A DNA stretch of 64,000 nt, taken from positions 2,034,976-2,098,975 of the forward strand of contig NZ_LMIS01000001.1 of assembly GCF_001428805.1 (NCBI RefSeq). Reading direction: 5' to 3'. Numbering within the stretch: position 1 is the first letter of the stretch; each line of letters begins with the position of its first letter. The translations under genes and the position numbers were made by a program. Below the pieces are notes generated by a model, which worked only from the letters and a program-made list of their open reading frames with translations, was not told where the DNA came from and did not search any database. This document shows, piece by piece, positions 8,458 through 17,201 of this stretch. This stretch comes from Aeromicrobium sp. Root236. GTDB lineage: Bacteria > Actinomycetota > Actinomycetes > Propionibacteriales > Nocardioidaceae.

Positions 8458-9126
8458 ATGACCACCGCAGAAGACCTGCTGTTGATCGTCACCGATCCTG
8501 AGAGCGGCAAGCCCCAGCTCGACTCCATCAAGGCCGACCCGGTGATCGGTGGCGCACACCTGCTCGACCTCGTGGCGGCGGGCCGGATCTCGTTCGACGG
8601 TCAGGGCCGCAAGGCGCGCGTCGTGGTCGACAGCCACGCGCCGGTCGACGACCCGCTCCTCGAGCAGGCGTTCGCCCGGGTCCGCAACCGCGGCCGCCAG
8701 ACCTCGCAGAACACCGTCACGAGGCTCGGCAAGCACGGCCGCAAGCAGGTCTCGGCCGCGCTCGTGGCCAAGGGGCGGCTGCGTCAAAGGCCGGCCAAGG
8801 CTCTCGGCATCTTTCCCCTCAGCCGTTATGACGTGGTCGACACCGGCCGACGCAACGACCTGGTCAACCGCGTCCGCGCGAGTCTCCTCCACGGCCAGCC
8901 CGCCGACGCCGAGACCGGACCGCTGATCGGCCTGCTGTCCGCCGCCGACCTGACGAAGCTGCTGGTCGACAAGCCCGAGCGCAAGCTCGCCAAGGAGCGC
9001 GCCAAGACCATCGCCGAGGGCGACTGGGCCAGCGAAGACGTACGCAAGGCGATCCAGGCGGCGCAATCGGCCGTCACCGCGGGCATCGTGGCGGCCACTG
9101 CGGCGAGCGCGGCCGGGTCGAGCTGA
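8458..9126 (+). CDS. GPP34 (GOLPH3-like) family protein
   Basis: A 222-residue soluble protein: TTAEDLLLIVTDPESGKPQL at the start, IGGAHLLDLVAAGRISF, and a C-terminal alanine-rich helix ending AATAASAAGSS. This matches the actinobacterial branch of the GPP34 family, named after yeast and human Golgi phosphoprotein 3. Bacterial members have no firmly established role; phosphoinositide or lipid binding is known only for the eukaryotic proteins. The gene is monocistronic by spacing. Confidence 0.85.
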   Translation: MTTAEDLLLIVTDPESGKPQLDSIKADPVIGGAHLLDLVAAGRISFDGQGRKARVVVDSHAPVDDPLLEQAFARVRNRGRQTSQNTVTRLGKHGRKQVSAALVAKGRLRQRPAKALGIFPLSRYDVVDTGRRNDLVNRVRASLLHGQPADAETGPLIGLLSAADLTKLLVDKPERKLAKERAKTIAEGDWASEDVRKAIQAAQSAVTAGIVAATAASAAGSS

Positions 9127-9160
9127 CCCACGGCTTCGACGCGTACGACACAATGTGCGC

Positions 9161-9706
9161 ATGTCCGTGCGCACACCTGATCCCAATCCGGGCTGGCTCC
9201 CGGACTTCGCCCTGGACGAGACCAGGGCCCGTGTCCCGATCCTCTACGTCGAGGCCGTCCCGGTCCGCATCAACGCGCTCGGACAGGTCGAGTCGATCGG
9301 CATCCTGCTGCGTGGCTCGTCGACCACCGGCGTCATGACCCGCACCCTCGTGTCGGGCCGGGTCATGCACGGCGAGTCCGTACGCGAGGCGCTGCTGCGC
9401 AACCTCGCCAAGGACCTCGGTCCGACGGCGTTCCCCCAGCTGCCGGCGTCGACCGTGCCGTTCTCGGTCGCCGAGTACTTCCCGCTGCCCGGTGTCTCGA
9501 CGCTCTACGACCCGAGGCAGCACGCGGTGTCGCTCGCGTACGTCGTGCCGGTCAGCGGTGAGTGCAACCCGCGCCAGGACGCCCTCGAGCTCACCTGGCT
9601 GACGCCGGAAGAGGCGGCCATGCCGGAGGTGCTCAACGACATGGAGGGCGGCCGCGGCGCGCTGCTCAAGGAAGCGCTGGCGTCGGTCGGCGCCCTGCCC
9701 CAGTGA
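9161..9706 (+). CDS. NUDIX-like hydrolase family protein (DUF4916-like)
   Basis: A 181-residue protein starting MSVRTPDPNPGWLPDFALD. It has a NUDIX-like alpha/beta layout with VSGRVMHGESVREALLRNLAKDLG in the place of the Nudix box, but the canonical REx2EExGU is degenerate (the E-E pair is missing), so hydrolase activity is doubtful. I prefer ATG 9161 to the in-frame GTG 9155, 6 bases upstream. Its stop overlaps the GTG start of the next gene (GTGA), implying coupling. Confidence 0.75.
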   Translation: MSVRTPDPNPGWLPDFALDETRARVPILYVEAVPVRINALGQVESIGILLRGSSTTGVMTRTLVSGRVMHGESVREALLRNLAKDLGPTAFPQLPASTVPFSVAEYFPLPGVSTLYDPRQHAVSLAYVVPVSGECNPRQDALELTWLTPEEAAMPEVLNDMEGGRGALLKEALASVGALPQ

Positions 9707-10155
9707 CCGAGCTACGCATCCGGCCGGCCACGCCGGACGACCTCGAGGCGATCCTCGGACTGACGGCCGAGGACTCGATGCACTACTACGACGAGCCGGC
9801 CGAGGTCACCGACAACCAGCGGGCGGCGATCGAGGAGATCACCGCGGACCCGCAGCAGGACCTGCTCGTCGGGGAGCTCGACGGCGTCGTGGTGTGCACC
9901 GCGCAGGTCACCTGGATGCGCATGCTCGCCGCCGACGGTGGGCTCTACTGCCAGGTCGAGGCCGTACGGACGTCCGCGGCCCGGCGCGGGCAAGGCCTCG
10001 GCGCGACGCTTATGGCATTCATCGAGGACGAGGCGCGTCGCCGTGGAGCCGCGCGGATGCAGCTCACGACCAACCGCGAACGCGTACGGGCCCACGCCTT
10101 CTACGAGCGCCTCGGCTTCGTCGGCAGCCACATCGGGATGAAGAAGTACCTCTGA
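9703..10155 (+). CDS. GNAT family N-acetyltransferase
   Basis: A 150-residue GNAT protein: LRIRPATPDDLEAILGL at the start, the acetyl-CoA pyrophosphate-binding loop RRGQGLGATLMAFIEDEA at about residues 91-108, and the closing AHAFYERLGFVGSHIGMKKY. The GTG at 9703 overlaps the NUDIX-like stop. Substrate unknown; the pairing with a NUDIX-like gene suggests a small-molecule rather than a protein target, but this is weak. A perfect 38-base palindrome follows. Confidence 0.9.
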   Translation: MTELRIRPATPDDLEAILGLTAEDSMHYYDEPAEVTDNQRAAIEEITADPQQDLLVGELDGVVVCTAQVTWMRMLAADGGLYCQVEAVRTSAARRGQGLGATLMAFIEDEARRRGAARMQLTTNRERVRAHAFYERLGFVGSHIGMKKYL

Positions 10156-10166
10156 GCGATCACGCA

Positions 10167-10204
10167 CCTTGAGCTTGTCGAAAGGCCTTTCGACAAGCTC
10201 AAGG
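10167..10204. repeat. REP-like palindrome, full inverted unit
   Basis: A perfect inverted repeat with 19-base arms, CCTTGAGCTTGTCGAAAGG and its complement with no spacer. It lies between the GNAT and MFS genes and is the best full copy of the family in the window. It could fold into a long hairpin in the mRNA but has no T-tract. Confidence 0.85.
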
Positions 10205-10254
10205 ACCGAATGCGGTAGTCTGCATACTGAGACGATTCGTATCAGGATGTGGAC

Positions 10255-11442
10255 ATGGCCGAGCAGCGCACGCCCAATCGCTGGCTCATGCTCGCCGTCT
10301 CCATGGTCGGGCAGATCGCCGGGACGATCTACGTCAACGGCGCGCCGTTCCTGATCCCCTACCTGCACCTCGAGCGCGGACTGAGCCTCGTCGAGGCGGG
10401 CACGATCGCCGCCGCACCCATGGCCGGGACGATGTGCACGCTCATCGTCTGGGGGCTCGTCGTCGACCGTATCGGTGAGCGGGCGGCCATGACCGCGGGC
10501 CTCGCGATCGTCACGGTCGGTGTGCTCGGCGCGAGCCAGAGCGACTCGTTACTCGGGCTCGGACTGTGGTTCCTCGTCGGCGGCATCGGCGCCGGCAGCA
10601 CCAACTCGGCGAGTGGCCGCGTCGTCGTCGGGTGGTTCCCCGCGAATCGCCGTGGCACGGCGATGGGCATCCGCCAGACCGGCCTGCCGCTCGGCGTCGG
10701 GCTCGCCGCGCTGCTGGTGCCCAACGTCGTCAAGGCGCACGGCCTGTCCACGACGTTGCTCCTCATCGCGGGGATCTGCGCCGCCGCCACGGTCCTGTGC
10801 GCCGTCCTGATCGTCGACCCGCCGCGGCCCACCCGCAGCGAGGCAGCCGACCTCGGGCACCTCGACAACCCGTACACCCGCGACTCGCGGCTCTGGCGCA
10901 TCCACCTCGCGTCGGCGCTGCTCGTCGTCCCGCAGTTCACGGTGTGGACCTACATGCTCGTGTGGCTCATCGACGACAAGGGCTGGTCGACGTTCGCCGC
11001 CAGCGCCCTGGTCGCATCGACGCAGCTGCTCGGCGCGGCCGGCCGGATCGGCGCGGGTTGGTGGTCCGACCGGGTCGGCAGCCGCCTCGGTCCGATGCGT
11101 TCGGTCGCGATCGCGGCCACCGCGACGATGCTCTCGCTGGGGTTGCTGTCCGGCACACCGCTGGCCATCGCCCTGATCGTCATCGCCACTGCGGTGACCG
11201 TCGCGGACAACGGCCTGGCGTTCACCGCGGTCGCGGAGATCGGCGGGCCGTACTGGTCGGGTCGCGCCATGGGCCTGCAGAACACCGGCCAGTACGTCGC
11301 CTCGGCCCTCGTCCCGCCGGTGGTCGGTGCGCTCGTCTCGGGACGGGGCTACGGGTTCGCGTTCGCGCTCGTCGCGGTGTTCCCGCTGCTGGCGATCCCG
11401 CTGGTCCCCGTCCGTGGGGAGCGCAGCCAGCAGCCCCTGTGA
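10255..11442 (+). CDS. MFS transporter (12 helices)
   Basis: A 395-396-residue major facilitator protein with about 12 membrane helices. The loop 2-3 motif appears as GLVVDRIGERAAMTAG and again in the second half as GWWSDRVGSRLGPMRSV, and the first half carries the helix 5 stretch RRGTAMGIRQTGLPLGVG, typical of the CynX/NimT and sugar/organic-acid branches. ATG 10255 is chosen over GTG 10249 because AGGA lies 7 bases before the ATG but 1 base before the GTG. Substrate unknown. Confidence 0.88.
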   Translation: MAEQRTPNRWLMLAVSMVGQIAGTIYVNGAPFLIPYLHLERGLSLVEAGTIAAAPMAGTMCTLIVWGLVVDRIGERAAMTAGLAIVTVGVLGASQSDSLLGLGLWFLVGGIGAGSTNSASGRVVVGWFPANRRGTAMGIRQTGLPLGVGLAALLVPNVVKAHGLSTTLLLIAGICAAATVLCAVLIVDPPRPTRSEAADLGHLDNPYTRDSRLWRIHLASALLVVPQFTVWTYMLVWLIDDKGWSTFAASALVASTQLLGAAGRIGAGWWSDRVGSRLGPMRSVAIAATATMLSLGLLSGTPLAIALIVIATAVTVADNGLAFTAVAEIGGPYWSGRAMGLQNTGQYVASALVPPVVGALVSGRGYGFAFALVAVFPLLAIPLVPVRGERSQQPL

Positions 11443-11493
11443 CGTACGCCGCACCAACCTCGCTTTGGCTGGCCTAACTGAGCATCATGGTTA

Positions 11494-11511
11494 CTGACGG
11501 GTTAATGTCAG
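11494..11511. promoter_or_regulatory. Inverted repeat upstream of etfD
   Basis: CTGAC-N8-GTCAG lies 30 bases before the preferred etfD start and may be an operator. It would be inside the coding region if the earlier ATG at 11487 were used. Confidence 0.3.
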
Positions 11512-11540
11512 CCGTACTGTCACGGTTCGAAGGGGCTCCC

Positions 11541-14500
11541 ATGCGTGTCGTCGCCATAGTCGTGTCACTTGCCATCACCGCGGTCGCGGTGGCTCTGGCA
11601 GTGAAGGCCGTCAAGGACATGGTCGCCGTGATCCGCAAGGGTCAGCCCGCGATCGGCCGCACCGACAACAAGGGTGCCCGCTGGGCCAACATGTTCAAGG
11701 AGACGCTGGGCCACACCCGCATGCTCCAGTGGACGTGGATCGGCATCATGCACTGGTTCGTGTTCGCCGGGTTCATCTACCTGAGCTCGATGGTGCTGGG
11801 CGCCTACTTCCAGGTCTTCGACGCCCACCAGGCGCTCCCGATCATCGGCCACTGGGTCATCTACGAGTGGCCCGCCGAGGTCCTGTCGTGGTTGACGCTG
11901 ATCGGCATCGTCTTCCTCATCGCCGTACGCCAGAAGAACCACCCGCGCAGCCTCGGCCGCAAGTCGCGATTCTTCGGCTCGACGTTCTGGCAGGCCTACT
12001 TCGTCGAGACCATCATCTTCGTCGTCGTGCTCTGCGGCTTCACACTGCGCACCCTCGAGTACGCCATGGAGAAGGCGCACGGCGCCGACGACCTGACGTT
12101 CCACTACCCGATGACGTTCTTCCTCGGCGACCTGTGGGACGGCCTCTCGGTCGACACCATGGAGAACCTCGTCTACATCATCGCGATGATCAAGATCGTC
12201 GTGTCGATGACGTGGCTCATCACGATCGCCCGCAACATCACGATGGGTGTCGCCTGGCACCGCTTCACCGCGTGGTTCAACATCTGGTTCAAGCGCGAAT
12301 CCGACGGCTCCACCGCCCTGGGCGGCCTCGAGCCGATCTACATCAAGGGCAAGGCGCTCGACCTCGAGGACATGGACGACCTCGAGGAGGAGGACTTCGC
12401 CAAGCTGGGCGTCGGCAAGGTCGAGGACTTCTCGTGGAAGGGCATCCTCGACTTCACGACGTGCACCGAGTGCGGCCGCTGCCAGAGCCAGTGCCCCGCA
12501 TGGAACACCGAGAAGCCCCTGTCGCCCAAGCTCCTCATGATGGGTCTCCGTGACCACGCGTACGCGAAGCTGCCGATCCTCGGCCAGGACGAGGAGACGC
12601 TCACCGACGAGCAGAAGGCCGAGCTCGAGCGCCCGCTGATCGGCAACGCCGAGGCCTACGGCGTCATCGACCCCGACGTGCTGTGGTCCTGCACCAACTG
12701 CGGCGCCTGCGTGCAGCAGTGCCCCGTCGACATCGAGCACGTCGACCACATCGACGACATGCGCCGGTTCCAGGTGCTCGTCGAGTCCAACTTCCCGGCC
12801 GAGCTCAACAACATCTTCAAGGGCCTCGAGCGCAAGGGGAACCCGTGGGGCATGGACCCCAAGGGCCGCATGGACTGGGCCAAGAAGCTCGACTTCGAGG
12901 TCAAGCAGGTCGGCGTCGACGTCGAGGACCTCGACGAGGTCGAGTGGCTGTTCTGGGTCGGCTGCGCCGGCGCGTTCGAGGACCGGGCAAAGAAGACGAC
13001 GCAGGCCGTCGCCGAGCTTCTCGACATGGCCGGCGTGACGTTCGCGGTCCTGGGCGACGGCGAGACCTGCACGGGTGACCCCGCCCGCCGCGCGGGCAAC
13101 GAGATCGTCTTCCAGCAGCTCGCGATGCAGAACGCCGAGGTGTTCAAGGAGACCAAGGTCAAGAAGGTCGTCTCGACCTGCGCCCACTGCTTCAACACGC
13201 TCAAGAACGAGTACGCCGAGTTCGGTGTCGAGCTCGAGGTCGTGCACCACACGCAGCTGCTCAACCGGCTCGTCCGCGAGGGCAAGCTGACCCCGGTCGC
13301 GCCGACGGCGGAGACCGAGACCAAGAAGATCACCTACCACGACCCGTGCTTCCTGGGCCGCCACAACCAGGTCTACGAGCCGCCGCGCGAGCTGCTCAGC
13401 GTCATCCCCGGTGCCGAGTTCACCGAGATGCCGCGCAACTCCGAGAAGTCGTTCTGCTGCGGCGCCGGCGGTGCCCGCATGTGGATGGAGGAGACCCTCG
13501 GATCGCGGATCAACGTCAACCGCACCGAGGAGGCCATCGCCACCGGTGCCGACCAGATCGCCGTCGGCTGCCCGTTCTGCCGCGTCATGCTGTCGGACGG
13601 CCTGACCCTCAAGCAGTCCGAGGGCGCCGCCCGCGAGGAGGTCGAGGTGCTCGACGTCGCGCAGATGCTGCTCGCCGGCGTCAAGCGCGCTCCGTCGGCC
13701 GAGGAGACCGCAGCGGTCGTCGCCGAGGCTGAGGCAGCCACGTCTGCCGAGGCGGAGGCGGCAACGGACTCGCCGGCCGGCCCGTCGTCGGGCTCGGGTG
13801 GACCCGACGCGGTCACCGACACCGACAAGGCTGCCGCTGCTGCCCACAACATCGACGTCGACGACGAGGGATCCCGTACGGGCGACGCCCCCGAGGCGCG
13901 CTCCGACGACAACGCCCCGGCCGCTCCGGAGCCGGTGAAGGCCGAGGCGCCCGAGCCCGAGGCCAAGGCTGACCCCGCCGAGGAGGCTGAGCCGGACGCC
14001 GAGGACAAGGCCGACGAGTCGCTCAGCAAGACCGAGGACGTCGGCCCCGCCGCCGAGGCGACCGAGACGGTCGACGAGACGCCGGCCGAGGACGCTTCGA
14101 CAGGCTCAACGGCCGAGGAGACGAGCTCGACGTCCGAGGAGACAGGCTCGACGCCCGAGGACTCCGCGTCCGACGAGGCCGACGAGCCGGTCGACGATCG
14201 CGACGCGAGCGAGAAGGAGAAGGCGGCCTGGGCCAACGTCGGCCCGGTCAACACCGACCTGACGCCGTCCGACGACGCTTCGACAGGCTCAACGTCCGAG
14301 GCGACAGGCGCAACGTCCGAGTCGTCGTCCAGCGACAAGGACCCCGGCGACACCACCGACCCGGAGACCGAGCTCGTCCCCGAGGAGTCCGACAACGAGC
14401 CGGAGCTGCCGGCGACCAAGGACCCCGACGAGATGCCGGCCGAGACGGTCACGGACGTCCCTGACGAGACCGAACCCGTCGAGGAGGACGCCCGCGAGGA

Positions 14501-14660
14501 GGAGGCTGGCATCATCGCGGTCGAGGACGCCGAGTCCACCGCCGATCCGGTGTCCGAGGACGCCGCACCGCTGACCGACGCCAACCCCAGCGGGGCCGAT
14601 CTCAGCAAGGCGGCCGGTGCCGGCGACACGGACGACGAGGACGACCAGCCCAAGTCGTAG
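11541..14660 (+). CDS. etfD: EtfD-like iron-sulfur ETF:menaquinone oxidoreductase with long acidic tail
   Basis: A membrane Fe-S protein of 1039 residues. The N-terminus has about five to six helices (heme b-type NarI-like region), followed by two 4Fe-4S sites, CTECGRCQSQCP at about 307 and CTNCGACVQQCP at about 382, then two CCG domains (GCAGAFEDRAKK, CAHCFNTL, DPCFLGRHN and CCGAGGARMWM up to about 645). This order matches Mycobacterium tuberculosis Rv0338c (EtfD), which passes electrons from ETF and acyl-CoA dehydrogenases to menaquinone. I chose ATG 11541 (GAAGGGG just upstream) because the first helix then begins at once, as in Rv0338c; ATG 11487 would add 18 residues. After about residue 720 comes some 320 residues rich in Glu, Asp, Ala, Thr and Ser, far longer than in the known family. 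Confidence 0.88.
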   Translation: MRVVAIVVSLAITAVAVALAVKAVKDMVAVIRKGQPAIGRTDNKGARWANMFKETLGHTRMLQWTWIGIMHWFVFAGFIYLSSMVLGAYFQVFDAHQALPIIGHWVIYEWPAEVLSWLTLIGIVFLIAVRQKNHPRSLGRKSRFFGSTFWQAYFVETIIFVVVLCGFTLRTLEYAMEKAHGADDLTFHYPMTFFLGDLWDGLSVDTMENLVYIIAMIKIVVSMTWLITIARNITMGVAWHRFTAWFNIWFKRESDGSTALGGLEPIYIKGKALDLEDMDDLEEEDFAKLGVGKVEDFSWKGILDFTTCTECGRCQSQCPAWNTEKPLSPKLLMMGLRDHAYAKLPILGQDEETLTDEQKAELERPLIGNAEAYGVIDPDVLWSCTNCGACVQQCPVDIEHVDHIDDMRRFQVLVESNFPAELNNIFKGLERKGNPWGMDPKGRMDWAKKLDFEVKQVGVDVEDLDEVEWLFWVGCAGAFEDRAKKTTQAVAELLDMAGVTFAVLGDGETCTGDPARRAGNEIVFQQLAMQNAEVFKETKVKKVVSTCAHCFNTLKNEYAEFGVELEVVHHTQLLNRLVREGKLTPVAPTAETETKKITYHDPCFLGRHNQVYEPPRELLSVIPGAEFTEMPRNSEKSFCCGAGGARMWMEETLGSRINVNRTEEAIATGADQIAVGCPFCRVMLSDGLTLKQSEGAAREEVEVLDVAQMLLAGVKRAPSAEETAAVVAEAEAATSAEAEAATDSPAGPSSGSGGPDAVTDTDKAAAAAHNIDVDDEGSRTGDAPEARSDDNAPAAPEPVKAEAPEPEAKADPAEEAEPDAEDKADESLSKTEDVGPAAEATETVDETPAEDASTGSTAEETSSTSEETGSTPEDSASDEADEPVDDRDASEKEKAAWANVGPVNTDLTPSDDASTGSTSEATGATSESSSSDKDPGDTTDPETELVPEESDNEPELPATKDPDEMPAETVTDVPDETEPVEEDAREEEAGIIAVEDAESTADPVSEDAAPLTDANPSGADLSKAAGAGDTDDEDDQPKS
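14095..14110 (+). repeat. REP-like half unit inside etfD
   Basis: CTTCGACAGGCTCAAC, encoding part of an A-S-T-G-S-T segment in the acidic tail. A second copy lies 183 bases downstream. Confidence 0.55.
14278..14293 (+). repeat. REP-like half unit inside etfD, second copy
   Basis: Identical to the copy at 14095-14110 and in the same reading frame, again giving A-S-T-G-S-T. Degenerate echoes (GACAGGCTCGACG near 14145, GACAGGCGCAACG near 14303) suggest local spreading of the unit. Confidence 0.55.
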
Positions 14661-14664
14661 CGCC

Positions 14665-15039
14665 ATGACCCGTTGCCCCTGCCTGAGCGGGCTGACGTAC
14701 GAGGCGTGCTGCGGCGCGCTGCACGCCGGCACGTCGACCGCGCAGACCGCCGAGCAGCTGATGCGCTCGCGCTACAGCGCGTTCGCGGTCGGCGACGCCG
14801 ACCACCTGTCGGGGACGTGGCACCCCACCACCCGGCCGGACGACCTGACGCTCGACGCAGACCGTCGGTGGTACCGGCTCGACGTCCTCCGCACCGAGCG
14901 CGGCGGCCCGTTCGACACCGAGGGTGTCGTGGAGTTCCGGGCGTACCATCGCTCGCCCACCGGCAAGGGCAGCCAGCACGAGGTCAGCAGGTTCGTCCGC
15001 GAGGACGGCCGCTGGTTGTACGTCGACGGCATCGGCTGA
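14665..15039 (+). CDS. YchJ-like SEC-C motif protein
   Basis: A 124-residue protein of the YchJ/UPF0225 family. CPCLSGLTYEACCG at residues 4-17 is a zinc-binding SEC-C motif, followed by AEQLMRSRYSAFAVGDADHL and an NTF2-like domain. The role is not established in bacteria. It starts 4 bases after the etfD stop and so is probably co-transcribed with it. Confidence 0.88.
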   Translation: MTRCPCLSGLTYEACCGALHAGTSTAQTAEQLMRSRYSAFAVGDADHLSGTWHPTTRPDDLTLDADRRWYRLDVLRTERGGPFDTEGVVEFRAYHRSPTGKGSQHEVSRFVREDGRWLYVDGIG

Positions 15040-15076
15040 CGCCAAGGCGCTGCGGAGCGAGGGATAGCGTGTCGGC

Positions 15077-15715
15077 ATGTCCCAGACGCCTCCGCTGCTG
15101 CGCGTCCGCGGCCTGCACCGCCGGTTCGGTAACCTCGACGTCATCACCGATCTCGACCTCGACCTCGAGGCGGGCCGCGCCCTGGCGATCACCGGGCCCA
15201 ACGGCTCGGGCAAGTCGACGGCCCTGCGCTGCATCGCCGGCGCCGACGAGCCGACCGCCGGCACGATCGAGCTGGACGGCGCGGCACTCGACGAGCGGTC
15301 ACCCGCCGTACGCCGCGACCTGGCCGTCGTGATGGACGACATGAGCTTCTTCCCCGACCTCAGCGTCGTCGAGCACCTCGATCTGCTGGCGCGGGCTCAC
15401 AGCATCGAGGAGGTCGAGGAGGTGGTCGACGCCGTGCTCACCGACGTCGGCCTCCTCGCCCAGGCCGGCCAGCTGCCCGGCACGTTGTCGTCGGGCCAGC
15501 GCCGCCGCCTCGCGCTCGCCACCGCATTCGTACGTCCTCGACGCCTGCTGATCCTCGACGAGCCGGAGCAACGGCTCGACGCCGGCGGCCTGGCCTGGCT
15601 CGCGGACCGGCTCAACGCCGAGAAGCAGCAGGGCCTCGGCATCCTGCTGGTCAGCCACGACACGACACTCGTCGAGGCCGTCGCCGACGACGTGCTGGCC
15701 CTGGAGGCTCGGTGA
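15077..15715 (+). CDS. ABC transporter ATP-binding protein
   Basis: A 212-residue ABC ATPase: Walker A GPNGSGKST at about residues 41-49, the signature LSSGQRRRLALA (LSSGQ rather than LSGGQ) at about 137-148, and Walker B LLILDEPEQ at about 156. It overlaps the next gene by 4 bases and forms a transporter with that DUF6297-like permease. The shape suggests an export or bacteriocin/antibiotic-resistance type ABC-2 system, but no substrate is indicated. Confidence 0.92.
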   Translation: MSQTPPLLRVRGLHRRFGNLDVITDLDLDLEAGRALAITGPNGSGKSTALRCIAGADEPTAGTIELDGAALDERSPAVRRDLAVVMDDMSFFPDLSVVEHLDLLARAHSIEEVEEVVDAVLTDVGLLAQAGQLPGTLSSGQRRRLALATAFVRPRRLLILDEPEQRLDAGGLAWLADRLNAEKQQGLGILLVSHDTTLVEAVADDVLALEAR

Positions 15716-17199
15716 CCCGAGCTTCCCGGCGCGACGTCCGGGAGCTGCGCCGGCAGGCGCGGGAGTGGCGGCGCGGGCGTGCTGACACGACCCTGATGGA
15801 GGTGCTGTCGGACGCGTACATCGCGCTCTTCGCGACCACCATGCTGTCGGCGATGGCGATCAGCGCGATCCACCAGACCCGCCTCAGCATCGCGGACAGC
15901 TGCACGACATCGGAGTGCTCGGACGCCCGGTTCTCGTCGACGTGGGTGTGCCTCACAGCGATGCTCGCGGTCACGCTGGCACTGGCGCGCGTCCTCGGTC
16001 CCGTCCAGGTGTCGCCCGCCGAAGGCTCCTGGCTGCTCGCGACCCCGGTCGACCGCGCCGCCGTGCTGCGGCCGCGCCTGGGCCTCGTCGCCGCCATATC
16101 CGCCCTCGCCGCCGCCGTCGTCGGATCGATCGCCTCCACCCTCGCCGGTTTCGATCCTCCGGCCATCGGGCTCGTCGCGGCCGCCGCCATGGCCAGCGGG
16201 ATCGCCGCAGCGATGCTCGCTGCCCTGGCGCAGCCTCGCGGCGGCTGGATCGTTCGCATCCTCGCGTGGCTCCTGGGCACCGCCACCTGGGTGGCCTTGG
16301 TGTTCATCGCGTCCGACGTCATGCCGTCGGCTCCGACCTCAGCGCCGTGGACTGCCGTCACCGGGGCGACGATCGCCGGCGCGATCTGGATCGGTGCCCT
16401 GGGCCTGGTGATCGCCGGGGCCCGCAACCTGTCGCGGATCCACCGCAACCGGCTCGTGCCGGGCGGCGCCCTGCTGGCCAACCTCTCCGGCGCGCTCGCC
16501 GGCCTCGACCTGACGATGATGTACGACATCCTGGTCGCCCAGAAGTGGTTGATCCGCTCGACCGTCAAGCCCGTACGCAGCGGTCCGAAGGGGCCGTGGG
16601 CCCTGGTGTGGCGCGACGTCATCAGGCTTCGACGCTCCGTGCCCTCGCTGCTGATCCTGGCCGGGGCGGTCGTCGTGCCCTACCTGGTACACGCGGTCGA
16701 CCTCCGCACGCTCGTGGTCCTCGCCGGTGCGCTGACGTTGTTCGTGACCGGCGTGCCGCTGTGCTCGGCGCTGCGTACGACGAGTCGCAACGCCGGCCTC
16801 GTGCGGTGCTTCCCCATGCCCGCCGCGACCGTGCGCGGCGCCTGCCTGGTCGTACCCGCAGCCGTCACCCTGCTGTGGTCGCTCGCCGCCCTGCCGGCTG
16901 TGCACGCGGGGACGTCCGCGACCTGGGCGGCGAGCATCTCGATCGCGGTCGCCATGGGCATGACGGCGCTGGCCGCGATGGCGCGCTGGCTCCTGGCACC
17001 GCCGCCGAGCTACGCCCAAAGCCTCGTGTCGTCACCCGCCGGTGGCATCCCGCCGGGTCTGGCCTTCAGCCTGCTGCGCGGCTTCGACGTGCTGGTCCTC
17101 GCGACGGCGCCGATCCTGATCTCGCCCACCTCCACCGGTGCGTTCGTGTCGCTGCTGCTCTCCGCAGGCGTCCTGGGCATCGTCGTCCGCCGCGACTGA
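15712..17199 (+). CDS. DUF6297-like ABC permease
   Basis: A 495-residue membrane protein with about 12 predicted helices and a charged N-terminal segment (VRELRRQAREWRRGRAD). The GTG start overlaps the ATPase stop (GTGA). It matches the actinobacterial DUF6297 permease type that pairs with small ABC ATPases; no binding protein is encoded nearby, so this is likely an exporter. The 3' end stops 2 bases before the convergent tetR stop. Confidence 0.8.
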   Translation: MTRASRRDVRELRRQAREWRRGRADTTLMEVLSDAYIALFATTMLSAMAISAIHQTRLSIADSCTTSECSDARFSSTWVCLTAMLAVTLALARVLGPVQVSPAEGSWLLATPVDRAAVLRPRLGLVAAISALAAAVVGSIASTLAGFDPPAIGLVAAAAMASGIAAAMLAALAQPRGGWIVRILAWLLGTATWVALVFIASDVMPSAPTSAPWTAVTGATIAGAIWIGALGLVIAGARNLSRIHRNRLVPGGALLANLSGALAGLDLTMMYDILVAQKWLIRSTVKPVRSGPKGPWALVWRDVIRLRRSVPSLLILAGAVVVPYLVHAVDLRTLVVLAGALTLFVTGVPLCSALRTTSRNAGLVRCFPMPAATVRGACLVVPAAVTLLWSLAALPAVHAGTSATWAASISIAVAMGMTALAAMARWLLAPPPSYAQSLVSSPAGGIPPGLAFSLLRGFDVLVLATAPILISPTSTGAFVSLLLSAGVLGIVVRRD

Positions 17200-17201
17200 G
17201 G

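Noticed and set aside
10210..10245. Operator upstream of the MFS gene (ATAC...GTAT)
   Set aside because: The apparent symmetry is short and imperfect.
11565..13847. Minus-strand open frame of 760 codons opposite etfD
   Set aside because: Its translation is rich in Leu/Arg/Val/Asp with no domain, as expected for the antisense of a GC-rich gene, and the plus strand holds clear Fe-S motifs.
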